Below, one piece after another: positions 19,938 through 31,830 of a DNA stretch of 64,000 nucleotides. Made by a program: the position numbers and the translations under genes. The notes beneath the pieces are model-generated. The model searched no databases. It saw only the letters and a program-made list of their open reading frames with translations, and was not told the origin of the DNA. Source of the stretch: Branchiostoma floridae. Its lineage: Eukaryota > Chordata > Leptocardii > Amphioxiformes > Branchiostomatidae. The DNA lies in contig NC_049985.1 of assembly GCF_000003815.2 (NCBI RefSeq), positions 14,642,343 to 14,706,342 on the forward strand. The letters run 5' to 3'. How positions within the stretch are numbered: position 1 is the first letter of the stretch; each line of letters opens with the position of its first letter.

Positions 19938-22900
19938 TCAGCCGTGGAAGAACCTCTCCACCCGGTAGCCGCTGGAGGATGACCCCCTGGGGAACCGGTG
20001 ATGGTCCACTTCCTTCATGTACCGCGGCTTCTCATGGATAACCCGTGTGGAAAACTCCAGGTACGACACCTGGACAGCATATTAGAAAGAACCTTGTAAG
20101 AAACTTTGTTAAAGATCACAAACCACCACATGCAGAGGAAGAAAACAATATGTTTCACACCATGAATTATTATGATAGTTTGTTACAAATTTTCAATAGA
20201 TCAAAAACATACTAGCAAATGATTTACAAAATGCTAGCCTCCATAGCAGGCTCTCTGAGCCTTTTTCGTCTTTTTTGGCTCATTTCTTTTTGTACTGGGT
20301 CGATTCTACCCCCTAACATCTACTTGATGAGCACAATTTCTAAGCAGATATTGGGAGGCAGAACCGTGCCATTTCCTTTAATAGCTACCCGTTTTTCTAG
20401 CTGCTAAGGAAGCAGTTTGCAACTGAAGCGGCTAGTATTTGATTATTCATGTGTATATAAAATAAAAACGTCACGATTTTGCCTCCAAATATCTGCTTAA
20501 AATCTAGAAATCTTCTACTCTCCAAGCAGCTGTTAGGAACTCCGAGATGTCGGAATGAAAATAATGAGTTAGAGGTGGGCTATCTCATTAATTCATTAGT
20601 AGAAAAGATTATTAATAAGATCAAGAAGCACAAACAAGTGAACACAACTTTTTGAAATATCACGTTTTTTGTCTTGAATTTCTTTTCAGTATTAGATAGA
20701 TTATTAGTATTAGACAAATAATCAAGTCGGAATATCAGATTAAACAAAACGGTAGTCAAGCCATATGACCTTGGCGCGTATGTTGTGCCTCATCTCGCCT
20801 GTTTTCTTCCACAGGTCGGTGACGAAGGCCCATTTGTCGTTCCTGTGCGCGCTACTGACGCGGAAGGAGGCGCCTGTGATGGTGAAGGCACCCCTGATCC
20901 CCTGTCCTCTCAGATAGTCCTTATAGAAATCCTTCATCGCGCTTGTGAAGCTGACCTGAGAAGGACGTTAGTGGAAGAAATGTGATATTTAACGTAACTA
21001 TACCATAGCATTCAGACTGTTTAGAGCACCCCTGATCCCCTGTCCTCTCAGGTAGTCCTTATACCCCCNNNNNNNNNNNNNNNNNNNNNNNNNNNNNNNN
21101 NNNNNNNNNNNNNNNNNNNNNNNNNNNNNNNNNNNNNNNNNNNNNNNNNNNNNNNNNNNNNNNNNNNNNNNNNNNNNNNNNNNNNNNNNNNNNNNNNNNN
21201 NNNNNNNNNNNNNNNNNNNNNNNNNNNNNNNNNNNNNNNNNNNNNNNNNNNNNNNNNNNNNNNNNNNNNNNNNNNNNNNNNNNNNNNNNNNNNNNNNNNN
21301 NNNNNNNNNNNNNNNNNNNNNNNNNNNNNNNNNNNNNNNNNNNNNNNNNNNNNNNNNNNNNNNNNNNNNNNNNNNNNNNNNNNNNNNNNNNNNNNNNNNN
21401 NNNNNNNNNNNNNNNNNNNNNNNNNNNNNNNNNNNNNNNNNNNNNNNNNNNNNNNNNNNNNNNNNNNNNNNNNNNNNNNNNNNNNNNNNNNNNNTCTAAA
21501 TCACGAGGTGGCATGTCCCTGACGAGAAGGGGGGAACTCTGCCGTTTCTTCGTCGACAGCAGAGTCATGCCTCCGCGTAATTTAGGACTCGCAGGCTCGT
21601 CGTCCGATCGATTTTCGCCTAATGTGAGGGGGTATTATAGAACTCCTTCATCGTGCTCGTAAAGCTGACCTGAGAAAAACGTTAGTGGAGGAAATGTGAT
21701 AGTTAACCTTACATAGCATTTAGACTGTAGTAGAGCACCCCGGCTGTAGAGACTGGATGGTCTCAAATGGAAGCTCAACTGTATGTACATATGTGGGTAG
21801 AATCCATAGTTGTAAATTTTGAGCTTTAATTTGTTCCTGCTTTTGTCCTTAGTGTTGCAACAAGGCTCAACATTTACAACTAGAGTACGTTTTTGAATTT
21901 GAATCTTACTTTCCAGAGGTCGCATATGGCAAAGGATAATGCAAGTACTCTCCAAGCAGAGGTTAGGCTCCGGCTGTTTTTTTAGTCGTTTTTAACGGGC
22001 TTTCTATTTTGTCATTTTTTTTTGTTGTGTCCGGCCTTCTGACACAGCAAGATATAATTAAAAAAAATAGAAAGCCCGATAAAAACGACTAAAAACCCGT
22101 TAAAAAAACAACCGGAGCCTAACCTCTGCTTGGAGAGTAAATGCAAGAAGAATACAGTGTGTAGACAATCTACAAACAACCCCAATTATACAGGGTTTAG
22201 TCCCTTCTATATCTGCTCTTATCAAGAAACGTGGGAAAGCTTGATAAGTACATCAGATTGACAAAGGTACTGACCCTCAGTGTGTACCGCCTGCCCACGG
22301 AAGCCCTCCCGATGGCGTGTGCGAAGGCCTCCAGCAGCTGTGTCCGTACCGCCGCGTGGTGTGTGTTCACCAGCATGATAAAACTACCTGGACATGGGGA
22401 AGACAAAGATCATCAGAAGGAGATGCAACTTCTTCGCGAAAGGATGTACGGCCATGTATGAAATAGAGATATCGTCATTGAAAAGATGATATTGAAGTTA
22501 AAGTCCTGCCTGTGCTAGATGGTAAATAGGGTGGGCCAATCTCCGTTTCCATCGCCCTTGGGCCTCTTGTGAAATCACTAGAGCAGGGAGCTAGTCCACT
22601 GGTAGTGGCGTGTGTTCAGCAACAGTACGCAAGAATGCACTAATTTCATAGCCATTTATTTTGGTATGTGCTGTGCTGTACGTCCACAGTGCTGACGTCA
22701 TATTGCATTCGGTAAGACTTACCGAATGTAATATGACGTCAGCACTGGTTCAAAGTTGGGTGGAAGTCGGTACCGCCGCCCGTTTCGGAGGGCAAACTTT
22801 GACCCTTAGTGCTACCCAGTGCTGACGTCACACATGCGGGAAAATCTGCACTCGGGTCAGATAGCTGAAGAAGACCGACGGATTCTGTCGAAAATTCCGG

Positions 22901-25900
22901 TGAGTCAAATTTCTTGCGGTGGAGGAAAGTTTAATGTTCTCAATATATATTTTACCAATTCTCATGCTAATACGTCTGAAGTGTATATGAGTCTACCCTT
23001 TATTCGGCTCTCCTCCTCTGCGGCTGCGTAGTCGTCCGATCCGGTCGAACTCAGCCTGGAGATGGCGGACTTCTGGGATCGAATTGTACACGTCATCCAC
23101 AATGGCGCCCGCAACATGGCGTCCCTCAGGTCGAGAAGTTCGTCATCCGTGTTGACTTGAATGTGCCTGTTGTTTAGAAAGCGAAACACGCGTGGAATAA
23201 AATTAGAATATATATGGTTACGGAACTTCAAGTGATTTTGAATTCAAAGGGGTGAATGGAAAATGTCTTTTAGTCAAATAATAAGCTACTCTCAATACAC
23301 TATTTGAATATCTTAAATCAGTAAGACAGTTGTCTTATAAATAATGATCATTTTGTAACTAATTATCAATATTCTAGATTGATTATTATTCTTTTCAAGG
23401 ATTAGGAACCGATTGCAAAACAGACGTTTTCTACTTACTACTAAACTCTTTGTAGAAAATGAACATGACAAATTAATGGTTCTACCTACGATCGGAGATT
23501 CAACACGGATGGTTAAACAGCCGTTGAAGAATAGCCCAATTCAAATGAAGAGAGAATAATGGACATTTTGGCTGGGTGGAGGACCGTGATCCATGGAGTA
23601 ACTTTGGCGTAAAATTACTGTAATCTAAAATAAATCACTGTGATTTGATTTCATTTCCTTTTGAAAAAAGTCTCTCTGAAATTCAAACTGCCCATTAGTC
23701 TTTGGCTTAGGTCACATTTCCACACCGGGTCCCGACCGAGATGTTTAAAGAAACGAATGTATACATAGAAATATTAGCAAATTTTGACCATGAATCTTAT
23801 GTTGACATTTTGTGTATTCTGATGTCTTTTATATCATTCTTTTCCCTCCCAAAAGCTGCCCGGCCAGGACCCGGTTTGGAAATGTGACCTAAAGACTTAC
23901 TCTAAGTTAGTAAGTCCGCTATAACGACTTAGATTCTTCGTACTCTTGCTTGGGTTTTAGATTGGACATGGAAGACAGTATAGTCTGTCTTCGGAGGAAA
24001 GAAAGGGAAACTTTTTATTCAAATTTGTTAAGCGGGGTTGTCCTCCGCTACCCTACCACTTACCCCCCAACCGTTTAAACAGTTACATTTGAAACTCATC
24101 CATGCGGAAAATGTGGATAGACCGACCCAACTGCACAGGGTCTCGTGTCGGTGTTTTTCAAATCCCAGGGGGTAACAATAGAATATTCTGTGTCAGAACT
24201 CAGCGTTTGAACAGTCCCGTTGTTTCACGCGGCCGTGTGCGATGAAATGATGAAATGTTGTCCCATGAATCAACACAAGATGTCTGAGAGACTATTGAGG
24301 AGACCACGGGGGATGAAACGCAGTTTGTTCGGTCCCCCACGGCGCGTGACACCGCCGAATTACGAGGTGAATCCGCGGGTCACGTGTGACGTAGCAACTA
24401 TTGTCTCCCACGTCTTATGGTATTTTCTCCAAACCTTTGTTAGGGCCCCGTGCTGGGGTTATATATTAAGTCCCGAGCTAACGTGTGCTAGGATCAGACA
24501 CGAATGAGAGCCTCAAATTCCAATCAAAACAGGTTCGCCATATAGAAATGACAGGGTTCTTAGCGTTGGAATTTTGCAAATAGGTTGCAAGAGATCACGA
24601 ATGTGAAGCTATTTTTATCTGGCCTTTGGACAAGCTGATACGAAACGACATCTTATACAATTCATGAAGATATTGATATATTATGTCATTCGATAAACTT
24701 AGAGCATTTACCCTACAAGCATAACACACACGATGGTCACGGAAAACATGTTGAGTTGGTCAGAATTTCATGTTGTTCTTAAGGGTGCAAATAAGGAAAT
24801 ACAGGACCGAAATCATAAGAGTGTATGATGGCCAAACAATTTTCTATCTTCACTGAACTATATTAAATATCATCAGCATCGAAACGCTGTCTTTTGGAAA
24901 ATATGATGGCATTTTCCGCGTTTTATTACGTTCATGAAAGAGCCATCTGGTAAGATATTTCTGAATGCTACACAGGGTCGACAGATTTACACTTCAGTAG
25001 CACTGATTGTGTGCACGTCATTAAAAAGAAACCAGGCACACTTAAACAATCGCCTTAACCACCTCCGTGTCCTCGATTCTCTATCATATTGTATGAATAC
25101 AATAATGCCCGAAGCGTCTCGCATTATGCGTGTCATTAATTATTCAATACCAGTCTTATTGTTGTGATGAGTTTGACATGGTCTCTGTATTGGCTTGCTT
25201 GTAATATTGTTATTTGTCGACCCATTTTGTAACACCCTCTGTGTTCACTATCTATTCCATAGCATCCGAATCAAATTTTCTATCGCACACTGTATTGGTG
25301 AACAGCTCAATTGTCTTACATATGGCACAAGCGTATCAGAGAGAATTTGGTTTATGAAATGATTGATAAGCATTTCTCTGACGCCACTCTCTAGAAAGTA
25401 GTTTCATATTGCACGGATTTCAATTACAGACATTACATGTTGAACGACATGTTCGCAACTTCGTGACACCTGTGCTTGTGCAAGACGCGACAATAAGTAC
25501 GCCTGGTCTCTAGAGTGACTTAAGTCTCTCACGCAGAATTAAGTAGAACGCTTAAGGCAGAGGACGACCTCTACCGAATTCGTGACCTTAAAATGTCGTT
25601 ACCTATACATAAACCCACACTGGTATACACGATTATAGTGTTTATTTTGACTGATATTTTAGGTATGTTGCCACGTTAGTATTGCGTATACAAGTGGGTT
25701 AAAGTCTTGGTTTAAAGTGTGACACGTCTCGGGGGATTGTGGTGTCCCAAATATTGAATACAAAGAGAAGACACGCATACATACATACATACCATCACAC
25801 ATACATCATACCCACCTGGATAGGGCGTTCCTAAACAGCGGCATATCTGAGATCACCACGGCCGCTGAGGGGTCGTGCGATAGCGTCCTGTTCCTCCCGT

Positions 25901-26083
25901 CCCACGTGAAGATGCTCCTCGGCAGCTCCGCCATGAAGTTCTCCATCCTGACGGCGCCCACCGCCATGTTCCCCATGCCGATCCCGTTGCTACCCCCGCC
26001 GCTAGCGCTCGGTCTGTACGGCAGCGCCGCCATCTTGGTTATTGCGTGACGTGCCCTGTTTAAGACCCCCTGTCTGTCGTCCC
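19938..26083 (-). CDS. Unrecognised protein, five 3' exons
   Basis: Exons 26083-25816, 23166-22997, 22387-22275, 20955-20770 and 20069-19938 join with matching phases (2, 1, 0, 0) and end in TGA at 19940-19938, giving about 289 residues. The first exon has a Gly/Asn/Met-rich linker (SGGGSNGIGMGNM). The second reads HIQVNTDDELLDLRDAMLRA and ends DDYAAAEEESRIKG. The third is hydrophobic then basic (SFIMLVNTHHAAVRTQLLEA). The fourth is rich in Lys, Arg and aromatics (MKDFYKDYLRGQGIRGAF), and the last ends GYRVERFFHG. There is no membrane segment or cysteine pattern, and I recognise no domain. The donor of exon 4 (AAG/GTCATA) is weak. The 5' part is unresolved: the RING exons at 30-32 kb are on the same strand, but the phase does not connect directly. 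Confidence 0.7.
20956..21700. repeat. Partial tandem duplication around exon 4 of the unrecognised gene
   Basis: Bases 20920-21030 ('ccttcatcgcgcttgtgaag' and onward to 'gagcacccc') recur at 21642-21740 with about 10 percent change. The exon-internal segment 'cccctgatcccctgtcctct' (20891) recurs at 21030, just before the N gap. So part of the exon and its 5' intron are present twice around a 426-N gap. This is a real local duplication or two unmerged haplotypes. Confidence 0.75.
21069..21494. other. Assembly gap (426 N)
   Basis: A run of N inside the duplicated segment. It may hide a second copy of the 62-codon exon. Confidence 0.99.
21946..22139. mobile_element. MITE with 8-bp target duplication, family B
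   Basis: Ends ACTCTCCAAGCAGAGGTTAG and its complement extend inward as a long inverted repeat with T/A runs. Both flanks read aatgcaag (21938-21945 and 22140-22147), an 8-bp target duplication as made by hAT-type transposases. It is an insertion between exons 3 and 4 of the unrecognised gene. Confidence 0.85.
22688..22746. repeat. Near-perfect 59-bp palindrome containing TGACGTCA sites
   Basis: The arms agtgctgacgtcatattgca and its complement meet at GGTAAG-A-CTTACC with essentially no loop and one mismatch. Each arm holds a TGACGTCA octamer (CRE/ATF-type site), and a third copy follows at about 22822. It lies in the intron between exons 2 and 3 of the unrecognised gene, and could be a cruciform-prone MITE core or a regulatory site. 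Confidence 0.8.
23697..23896. mobile_element. MITE, family C
   Basis: 'agtctttggcttaggtcaca' then 'tttccacaccgggtcc' at the left is inverted at the right as 'ggacccggtttgg' then 'aaatgtgacctaaagact'. The interior is AT-rich and non-coding. Confidence 0.8.
24000..25800. other. Intron of the unrecognised gene, no further feature supported
   Basis: A GC-richer patch at 24200-24420 gives a spurious plus-strand frame without splice or homology support. The (CATA)n run at 25770-25795 is a simple repeat. Confidence 0.5.
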
Positions 26084-26477
26084 CTGTATTGTACCGGCAC
26101 ACCAGGGAGATAATGATTCTTTATGACATGAGAGCTCCTGAGAATTAAGGCTTAGAATACGAATTTCCGTTCGTGTGAGTATGAAAGTATGAACTAAACC
26201 AGCGAACAAGAAGTACTAATAGCTAATTGACGATTGGGGGTCAAACGTATTACACCGACTATAGACGCATCCCTAGTAGTTCAATACTACGGGTCTTCTA
26301 AGTTCTATTATCAATTTTGAAGTACCGAATAATGTTGGTAAATGGAGGCAAATTTTAACTTATTGGCGAAAAAAAGAGAAAGGGTCAGAGATAATAAAGC
26401 TGCCGACTTCCGGCTTATTTTCAAAATGACTGCAAGCACCACATAGACAGGTGTGTGGAAGGTCCACTCTTACATAA

Positions 26478-27230
26478 TCAAACAAGAGTTCGGAGACCTC
26501 ATACCTCCATGAAATATTTTGATTATGTTAATGACTTTCACATCTGCGTAATCTATGCTTGGTTATGTACACCTTTAGCTAACTTACACAGGTCACAATA
26601 TTGATAATCCAATAACGTTATACATGTACTTGGAAGGATTTGGACACTTTCACATTGATTATGCAAATTAGGGACTACAAACTACGTATGTTACATGCAT
26701 TTGAGTCCCATAATGGAGAATACTATAAATGTAGATTTTCCTCATCAAGTATGCAAATTAAGTCAAAATTTGCATAATTTGCACTTCAATAAGTACATCT
26801 CTGCCAAAGATACCTGCATGCTAAATACATGTATCATGGAAATTCATCGTTCCTTTGTTCCGTTATGCTCCTTGGAAGATTTTGAACAGAATGCCCCTGC
26901 AGTTCCAGAGCAAGCTCCTAGGAGGCCCAAACATACATCACCTTTTCCTTACATCACAAGCTATCTGCCACTGAAAAATCAAGACCATAGCATGTCCAGG
27001 TCAAAAGATACAAAAAATCTGCTGCAGTACCAAGGTCACACACCAGGGGGCCCAATAATAACCTTGACCTTTGTCTTCCCAACACTTACCCACATACCAA
27101 GTATCATTACAATCCATCCAAAGGTTCTAAAGTTATGCTGAGCACAAATATGCGGAAACGCAAACACACAGACAGACAGACAGACACACCAAAAACTATA
27201 CCTCCATTTTTCATGGAGGTAATAAGTTGG
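26478..27230. repeat. Dispersed ~750-bp repeat, copy 1
   Basis: It starts with 'gagttcggagacctcatacc' 'tccatgaaat' and ends with a GACA run and 'tacctccatttttcatgg' 'aggt'. Its counterpart is at 37966-38757 and a partial one at 47045-47290. Bits of open frame (such as the 148-codon frame from 26695) are AT-rich, not shared intact with copy 2, and probably not genes. Confidence 0.8.
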
Positions 27231-27639
27231 TACGAGGACCGAAAACAGGAAACTTGGTCTGCGGTTATAACGTTAAAACTGTGGGTTCGGAAGAACGATA
27301 GCAATGCAAGACTTCAACAAAGACTATAGTGTACGATTGTCTTAATAATACATGTAAATCTCTGAAACGTTAATACTAAACACATACATGTAGCGATGCG
27401 GTAGTGTAAAATTTGGTTTTCACAAATGTGACCGGCTTCAGAACTTCGGTTACTACTGAAACAATTATAAGACGTACCTTCTTTAGGTTGACTCTTCAGG
27501 ATGACCGACTAAAAATCATGAGACTTTCCAAGAACACGTCCCTGTCCTGAGCTGTTTAACGTTCATGGTCACGTGGTCCACAGTTAAACAGGCGCGAGGT
27601 CAACAAGCCGTCATTCAAAGGACAAGGTCAAACTGTCGA

Positions 27640-28400
27640 AGAACAACACCAACTTCTAAAGCTACAACGAAGTCTACTCTATCCGTTACCATAGTAACCA
27701 TTTAAAGTCGGGAAAGCTCGAGGGATTACGTTTCTGGACTCATTCCCTTGTCGTTAGTATTTACCAAGCAGAGGTTGGGTTGGAATATTGTGACCTTAGT
27801 CCTATTGTCAATCTGACGAATGATAACACAACATTTTGAAGCTACAACGACGTGGCACCCATTTCTTTGTGCCATCGTTAAATGTGTACCCTAGCCGTTA
27901 CCATAGCAACCATCTAGAGACAGGAAATCCCGGGTCACATTTCTGGACTCAATTCCTCGTTATTAATACTTTTCAAGCAGAGGTTTGGTGGGAAAATTGT
28001 GACCTGTTGTCAAACTGACGAAAAACAACACCAGCGTCTAAAGCTACAACGACGTGGCACCCATTTCTTTGTGTCATCGTCAAAAGTCTATTCTAGCCGT
28101 TACCATAGCAACCATTTAGAGACAGGAAAGCCCGGGTTACGTGTCTGGACTCTTTCTTCGTCATTTGTACTTTCCAAGCAGAGGTTTGGTAGGAAAATTG
28201 ACTTATTGTCAATCTAACAAAGAATAACACAAACTTCTAAAGCTGCAACGACGTGGCAGCCATCTTCTCTGTATAATGCTAACCGTTACCATAGCAACCA
28301 GAGTCAGGAAATTTCGGGGTTGCATTTCTTGACTCATCCCTCGTCATTTCTACCTTCCAAGCAGAGGTTGGGTTAAATTGTATGACCTACTTCTTATCAA
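27640..28400. repeat. Four tandem copies of a ~180-200-bp unit
   Basis: Each unit contains 'agctacaacgacgtggcacc', 'ccgttaccatagcaacca', 'gtctggactc' and 'caagcagaggtt'. Starts lie near 27658, 27838, 28037 and 28237. The 'ccaagcagaggttggg' segment equals the terminal segment of the MITE at 21946-22139. Confidence 0.88.
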
Positions 28401-29294
28401 TCATCCAATATTTGCCGTTTATCGGAAAACGTCACATATAAGCTTTTCTAACAACATCTGCTTGGTGGAAAAATTATCGGTATATATGTCGGGGCATCTT
28501 TGAATAATAATTTGTATTTATTGATAACAATAGTGACGTAATTAGGACATAGATTCTTGGCTTCTTTAGCTTCGGTAAAATGTCTTACATTAAAAGGACA
28601 GTGAGTGACTGACGATATCTGACGGAACGACTGTTAGCCCTTCTCGCACGAGTTAACGACGCAACTGTTTGGTATTTCTGGTAGATCACTATCAAAACGA
28701 TTCAAGTGTTTCTTCTGCTTTTGTCATATACCAAATATCTTGTGATTTCTAATATTTTAGTTCTTACTTCTAACCTCAATTGGTCCAGAATAATGTTCGG
28801 TTCATGGCAATCTGCAGTGTAGGGTGGATTCATTACATGTAGATGTAGTCTAAAATATATGATTCACTGTCCAAGTCAGGAGAGTCTTAAAAGAAACTGT
28901 TTTATTTCATAATACATAAGACAAATCCGACAGAAACAAACATACGAAAAACCTCATACTTACACACATGCAATTCAAACAGTTTATAGAAAAGAGTAAC
29001 GGTTCAAGTTCCAGACTGAAAAAAAAATCTACCTTCCCAATCGTATCCATAGTAGTACATATTCACATTTCTTCTTACCTTGAAATTGACCTTCACTTTG
29101 GCAATCTTTGACATAAGTATCTGTTTTCAGTCAATTCATATATATTTTGTTGCAATTTGTTGCATACATTTGCTAATTTTACAGCTGTTTCGTATGATTT
29201 GCAGTACTGTTAAAAATAAACCGTTTTTGGCTTGGAAACATGAAATAATGCATGTGCGCCTGTGCGGATGATATATTTGATGCGAGGGTTTCGT

Positions 29295-29510
29295 TCGATC
29301 CAGTATCACAATCGCCATGCTGTTCTCTTGCTTCTTCTGACGGGTGTTTTCGGCGGTGCAGCTGCAGTACGCCGTGCTGGCGTTCGGCGCGCTGCTGCAA
29401 CTCTCCGTCCAGGTGTCAGCCTTCCCGGCGTGCCATGGGTGCGCTGCTGTCGGGCAAGAGCCACCCTACGTGACGCGGTTCGGGTTGTCCTTACCATAGG
29501 CTGCTGGCGC
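29295..29510 (-). CDS. GC-rich candidate exon following the RING gene (uncertain)
   Basis: The acceptor TTTGCTGTCCAG precedes 29510 in the phase (2) left by the exon at 30182-30081. From there the frame stays open for 68 codons, rich in Arg, Ala, Thr and Pro. A strong donor ATG/GTAAGG at 29495/29494 would instead define a 16-base microexon. The opposite strand is also open here (plus strand, reading LQYAVLAFGALLQLSVQV), so the coding strand cannot be settled by composition. It is either a terminal exon, a microexon or a chance GC-rich frame. Confidence 0.3.
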
Positions 29511-30080
29511 CTGGACAGCAAACGGGAAAACGTGCAAGTGTGTCGTCAGCAATGTTTTGTCAGCAAGGGGGTCTCCGTGAATATTCATTACTTATACTAA
29601 CGACGTTATAACGAATGAATAACTTTATTGCACACCAAGTGTGCACGGTACAATGTATGGCAGCATCTACAACACAGTGCAAAATAAACATATAGGGTAA
29701 AACGTAACATCCTAATTACTATAACAATAAGGATTAGCATAAGTTTTGATATCACGTTTCAATCGAGTGGGGCTAATCATGGGCGTCGGTATTTATTTTT
29801 TCTGATACAAAGCAGTCTCTCCGACGGTCTCTGCCATTGTTTCGATTTGTGTAACAATGTCCTGAACGTAATGGTGCCTGCAAAATTGATTTTCTTGGGG
29901 CCTTCAACTTTGACATATTACCCAGAGCTCCTTTCACCCGCGCGTGCGTGGTAACTTGTTTGGAAAGGCTTATTCCAGGGTAGCATGCATGTCAGTAGAA
30001 GCACAAACAACAGTTGGCTGCTGTCTTGCCATCCATAATAATAAGACATTGTAAGGAATCATGTCTCTACCGTTCCTAAC

Positions 30081-30671
30081 CTGCGGGGTCTCTCCGGCGC
30101 CTGGACAGTCACTCTTGGTCGGGCTGGAGCAGGGGGTGGGCTAGGGGAATCCAGGACGATTATGACGACATAAGCACAGACCCTGCAAACGAGAAAACAA
30201 TCAGCTAGTTAGGCCATGTCGATCTTGATTGTAGCTATGTATGGATGACAGCCGCGCGTGTATCAATATTCAGGCAATTGCAAAAAACAAGTTTTCAAAC
30301 ATAGTGTAAACCGTACAAGATCGTACAAAGCAGCTGTACAATATATACAAATATATGCCTTAGAAAAGGGTATACAGGACAATATATACTAATGTCATAG
30401 CATTCCAGCGGTAATTCCAAGGTCACATAAGAAAGAAAGGAGGACAAAAATGAAGAATGTATTGTTATGTATACCGTACTCTGTTTGTGCATTTGTTCAA
30501 CCTTCCTGGCCACTTAGATTTCATTTGGGGGGCCAAACTTTATCTTAATATTCGCACACTTGCACCAGTTTGGGGGTTCCCAGAGGATGTCATCCAAAAA
30601 TCAAATCAACGTGATCATACCATAAAACGGTTGGGGGAAGACGATAAACGTAGCATGACAGCTATTTAAAT

Positions 30672-30708
<37 letters not shown>

Positions 30709-31830
30709 CCAATCAACCAATCAATCGTCACCTTTGATGGTTCCGCAGTTCCCACTCCCACATTTCCTCTTGGCAACCGTCGTTAGGGCAGGAGACCACA
30801 CCCAGTCTCCTCTGCGCCAGTACAGAGTCCTCTGGTATGATGGGCCTGGAATAGACAAACGCAATGTACAGGCTTTGGAGTCAGAAAGCTATTGTATTAT
30901 AGTAGACACCAGCGTAGGCCATGTTGATTTTATTATATGGATGACATCCACTGGCAGCCTCAAAATAGGCCGAAAATTAACGCGCGCGTGGGTGTCACCT
31001 ATACAATCAAATTAACATGGGCTAATTACATAATTAACAACTCTTTAATTCCTAAATTGGACATCACAGTTCTACAATTGCATGCGGATGTGCCAGGGGC
31101 AAATTGACGCAATGTTCCATTTATGCCTAGCGCTGTACTGTACTGTACTGTACATGAACGGCATCTAGCGATTTAAAGGGGAAATGCATCCCCGTACCTC
31201 GTTTTGGGAAAGCAACCTTCCTCCTGACACACCGGACAGCACGTCAGACTAAGCGTCCCCGAGTCGTCCTCATACAGACAGGAGGCACACACACGGTGCT
31301 GACACAGGCCTGACACCATCCTCAGCTGCGGAGACAGGCAAATAGGACAGCTAAACCTGAGAGCGGGTAGAAAAAGAGAAAGAAAATTAGACTCAGCGCG
31401 CTTTATATGATAATAGTTCCAAAAACGGTTTTTTTGTGAGAATGACATAGTCAATAACAATCACAGCGGCGGTTCCCGATCTTAAATGGTCACAACACCG
31501 AACTGTACTTCAACCCAGTCCTTATATGGCGATAAAAATGCAGGAACAAGAACTTCAATGAAATTTTAATTTAGAATGTAGCGTGTAAAACAGTTGTGGA
31601 AGAATTTAGCTGACAGGTGAAACGATGGAAGAAGCTAAGGTCTAGAATTAGACCATATTCAGCGGCATAAGAAATCAAACATGGCGGCACCAGGTTATAA
31701 CTAATATATAGAATAAGCCGTTTCTGTCAATCTGACCATATCATTTAGCTTTAAAAGTAAGCTACAATGAACGGTACCTGTCTTCCATGTCCTTGCGGAC
31801 TCGGGGACTTTCAAATGAACCACTCGCCAT
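30081..31830 (-). CDS. RING-finger protein with TRAF-type zinc finger (5' exons)
   Basis: Exon 1 (31830-31778) starts MASGSFESPRVRKDMEDR. Exon 2 (31356-31198) is a C3HC4 RING: CPIC, a spacer, GLCQHRVCASC and CCPVC. Exon 3 (30845-30732) and exon 4 (30182-30081) form a TRAF-type finger, CPNDGCQEEMWEWELRNHQR then VCAY. A Pro-rich stretch (SPSPPPAPARPRVTV) follows. All joints are phase 2. By family this is an E3 ubiquitin ligase or signalling adaptor, with the RING binding an E2. No TRAF-C or coiled coil is seen, so the full architecture is unknown. The 3' end is unsettled, either at the GC-rich exon near 29.5 kb or through further exons. The gene is divergent from the sulfotransferase, whose start is 3 kb away. 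Confidence 0.85.
30672..30726. repeat. (AATC)n microsatellite
   Basis: 'tcaatcaatcaatc' continues for over ten units, ending just before the donor side of the RING gene's exon 3. Confidence 0.95.

Noticed and set aside
22997-23166. A frameshift in exon 2 of the unrecognised gene
   Set aside because: Another frame (AIVDDVYNSIPEVRHL) looked protein-like and suggested a lost base. However, the uncorrected frame is open and joins the next exon in phase 1 through canonical splice sites, so no correction is needed.
24220-24507. Plus-strand 95-codon frame in a GC-richer patch
   Set aside because: No splice sites, homology or domain; it lies within an intron of the minus-strand gene.
26695-27141. 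148-codon plus-strand frame
   Set aside because: It lies in the dispersed 750-bp repeat; the copy at 38.0 kb does not keep the frame.
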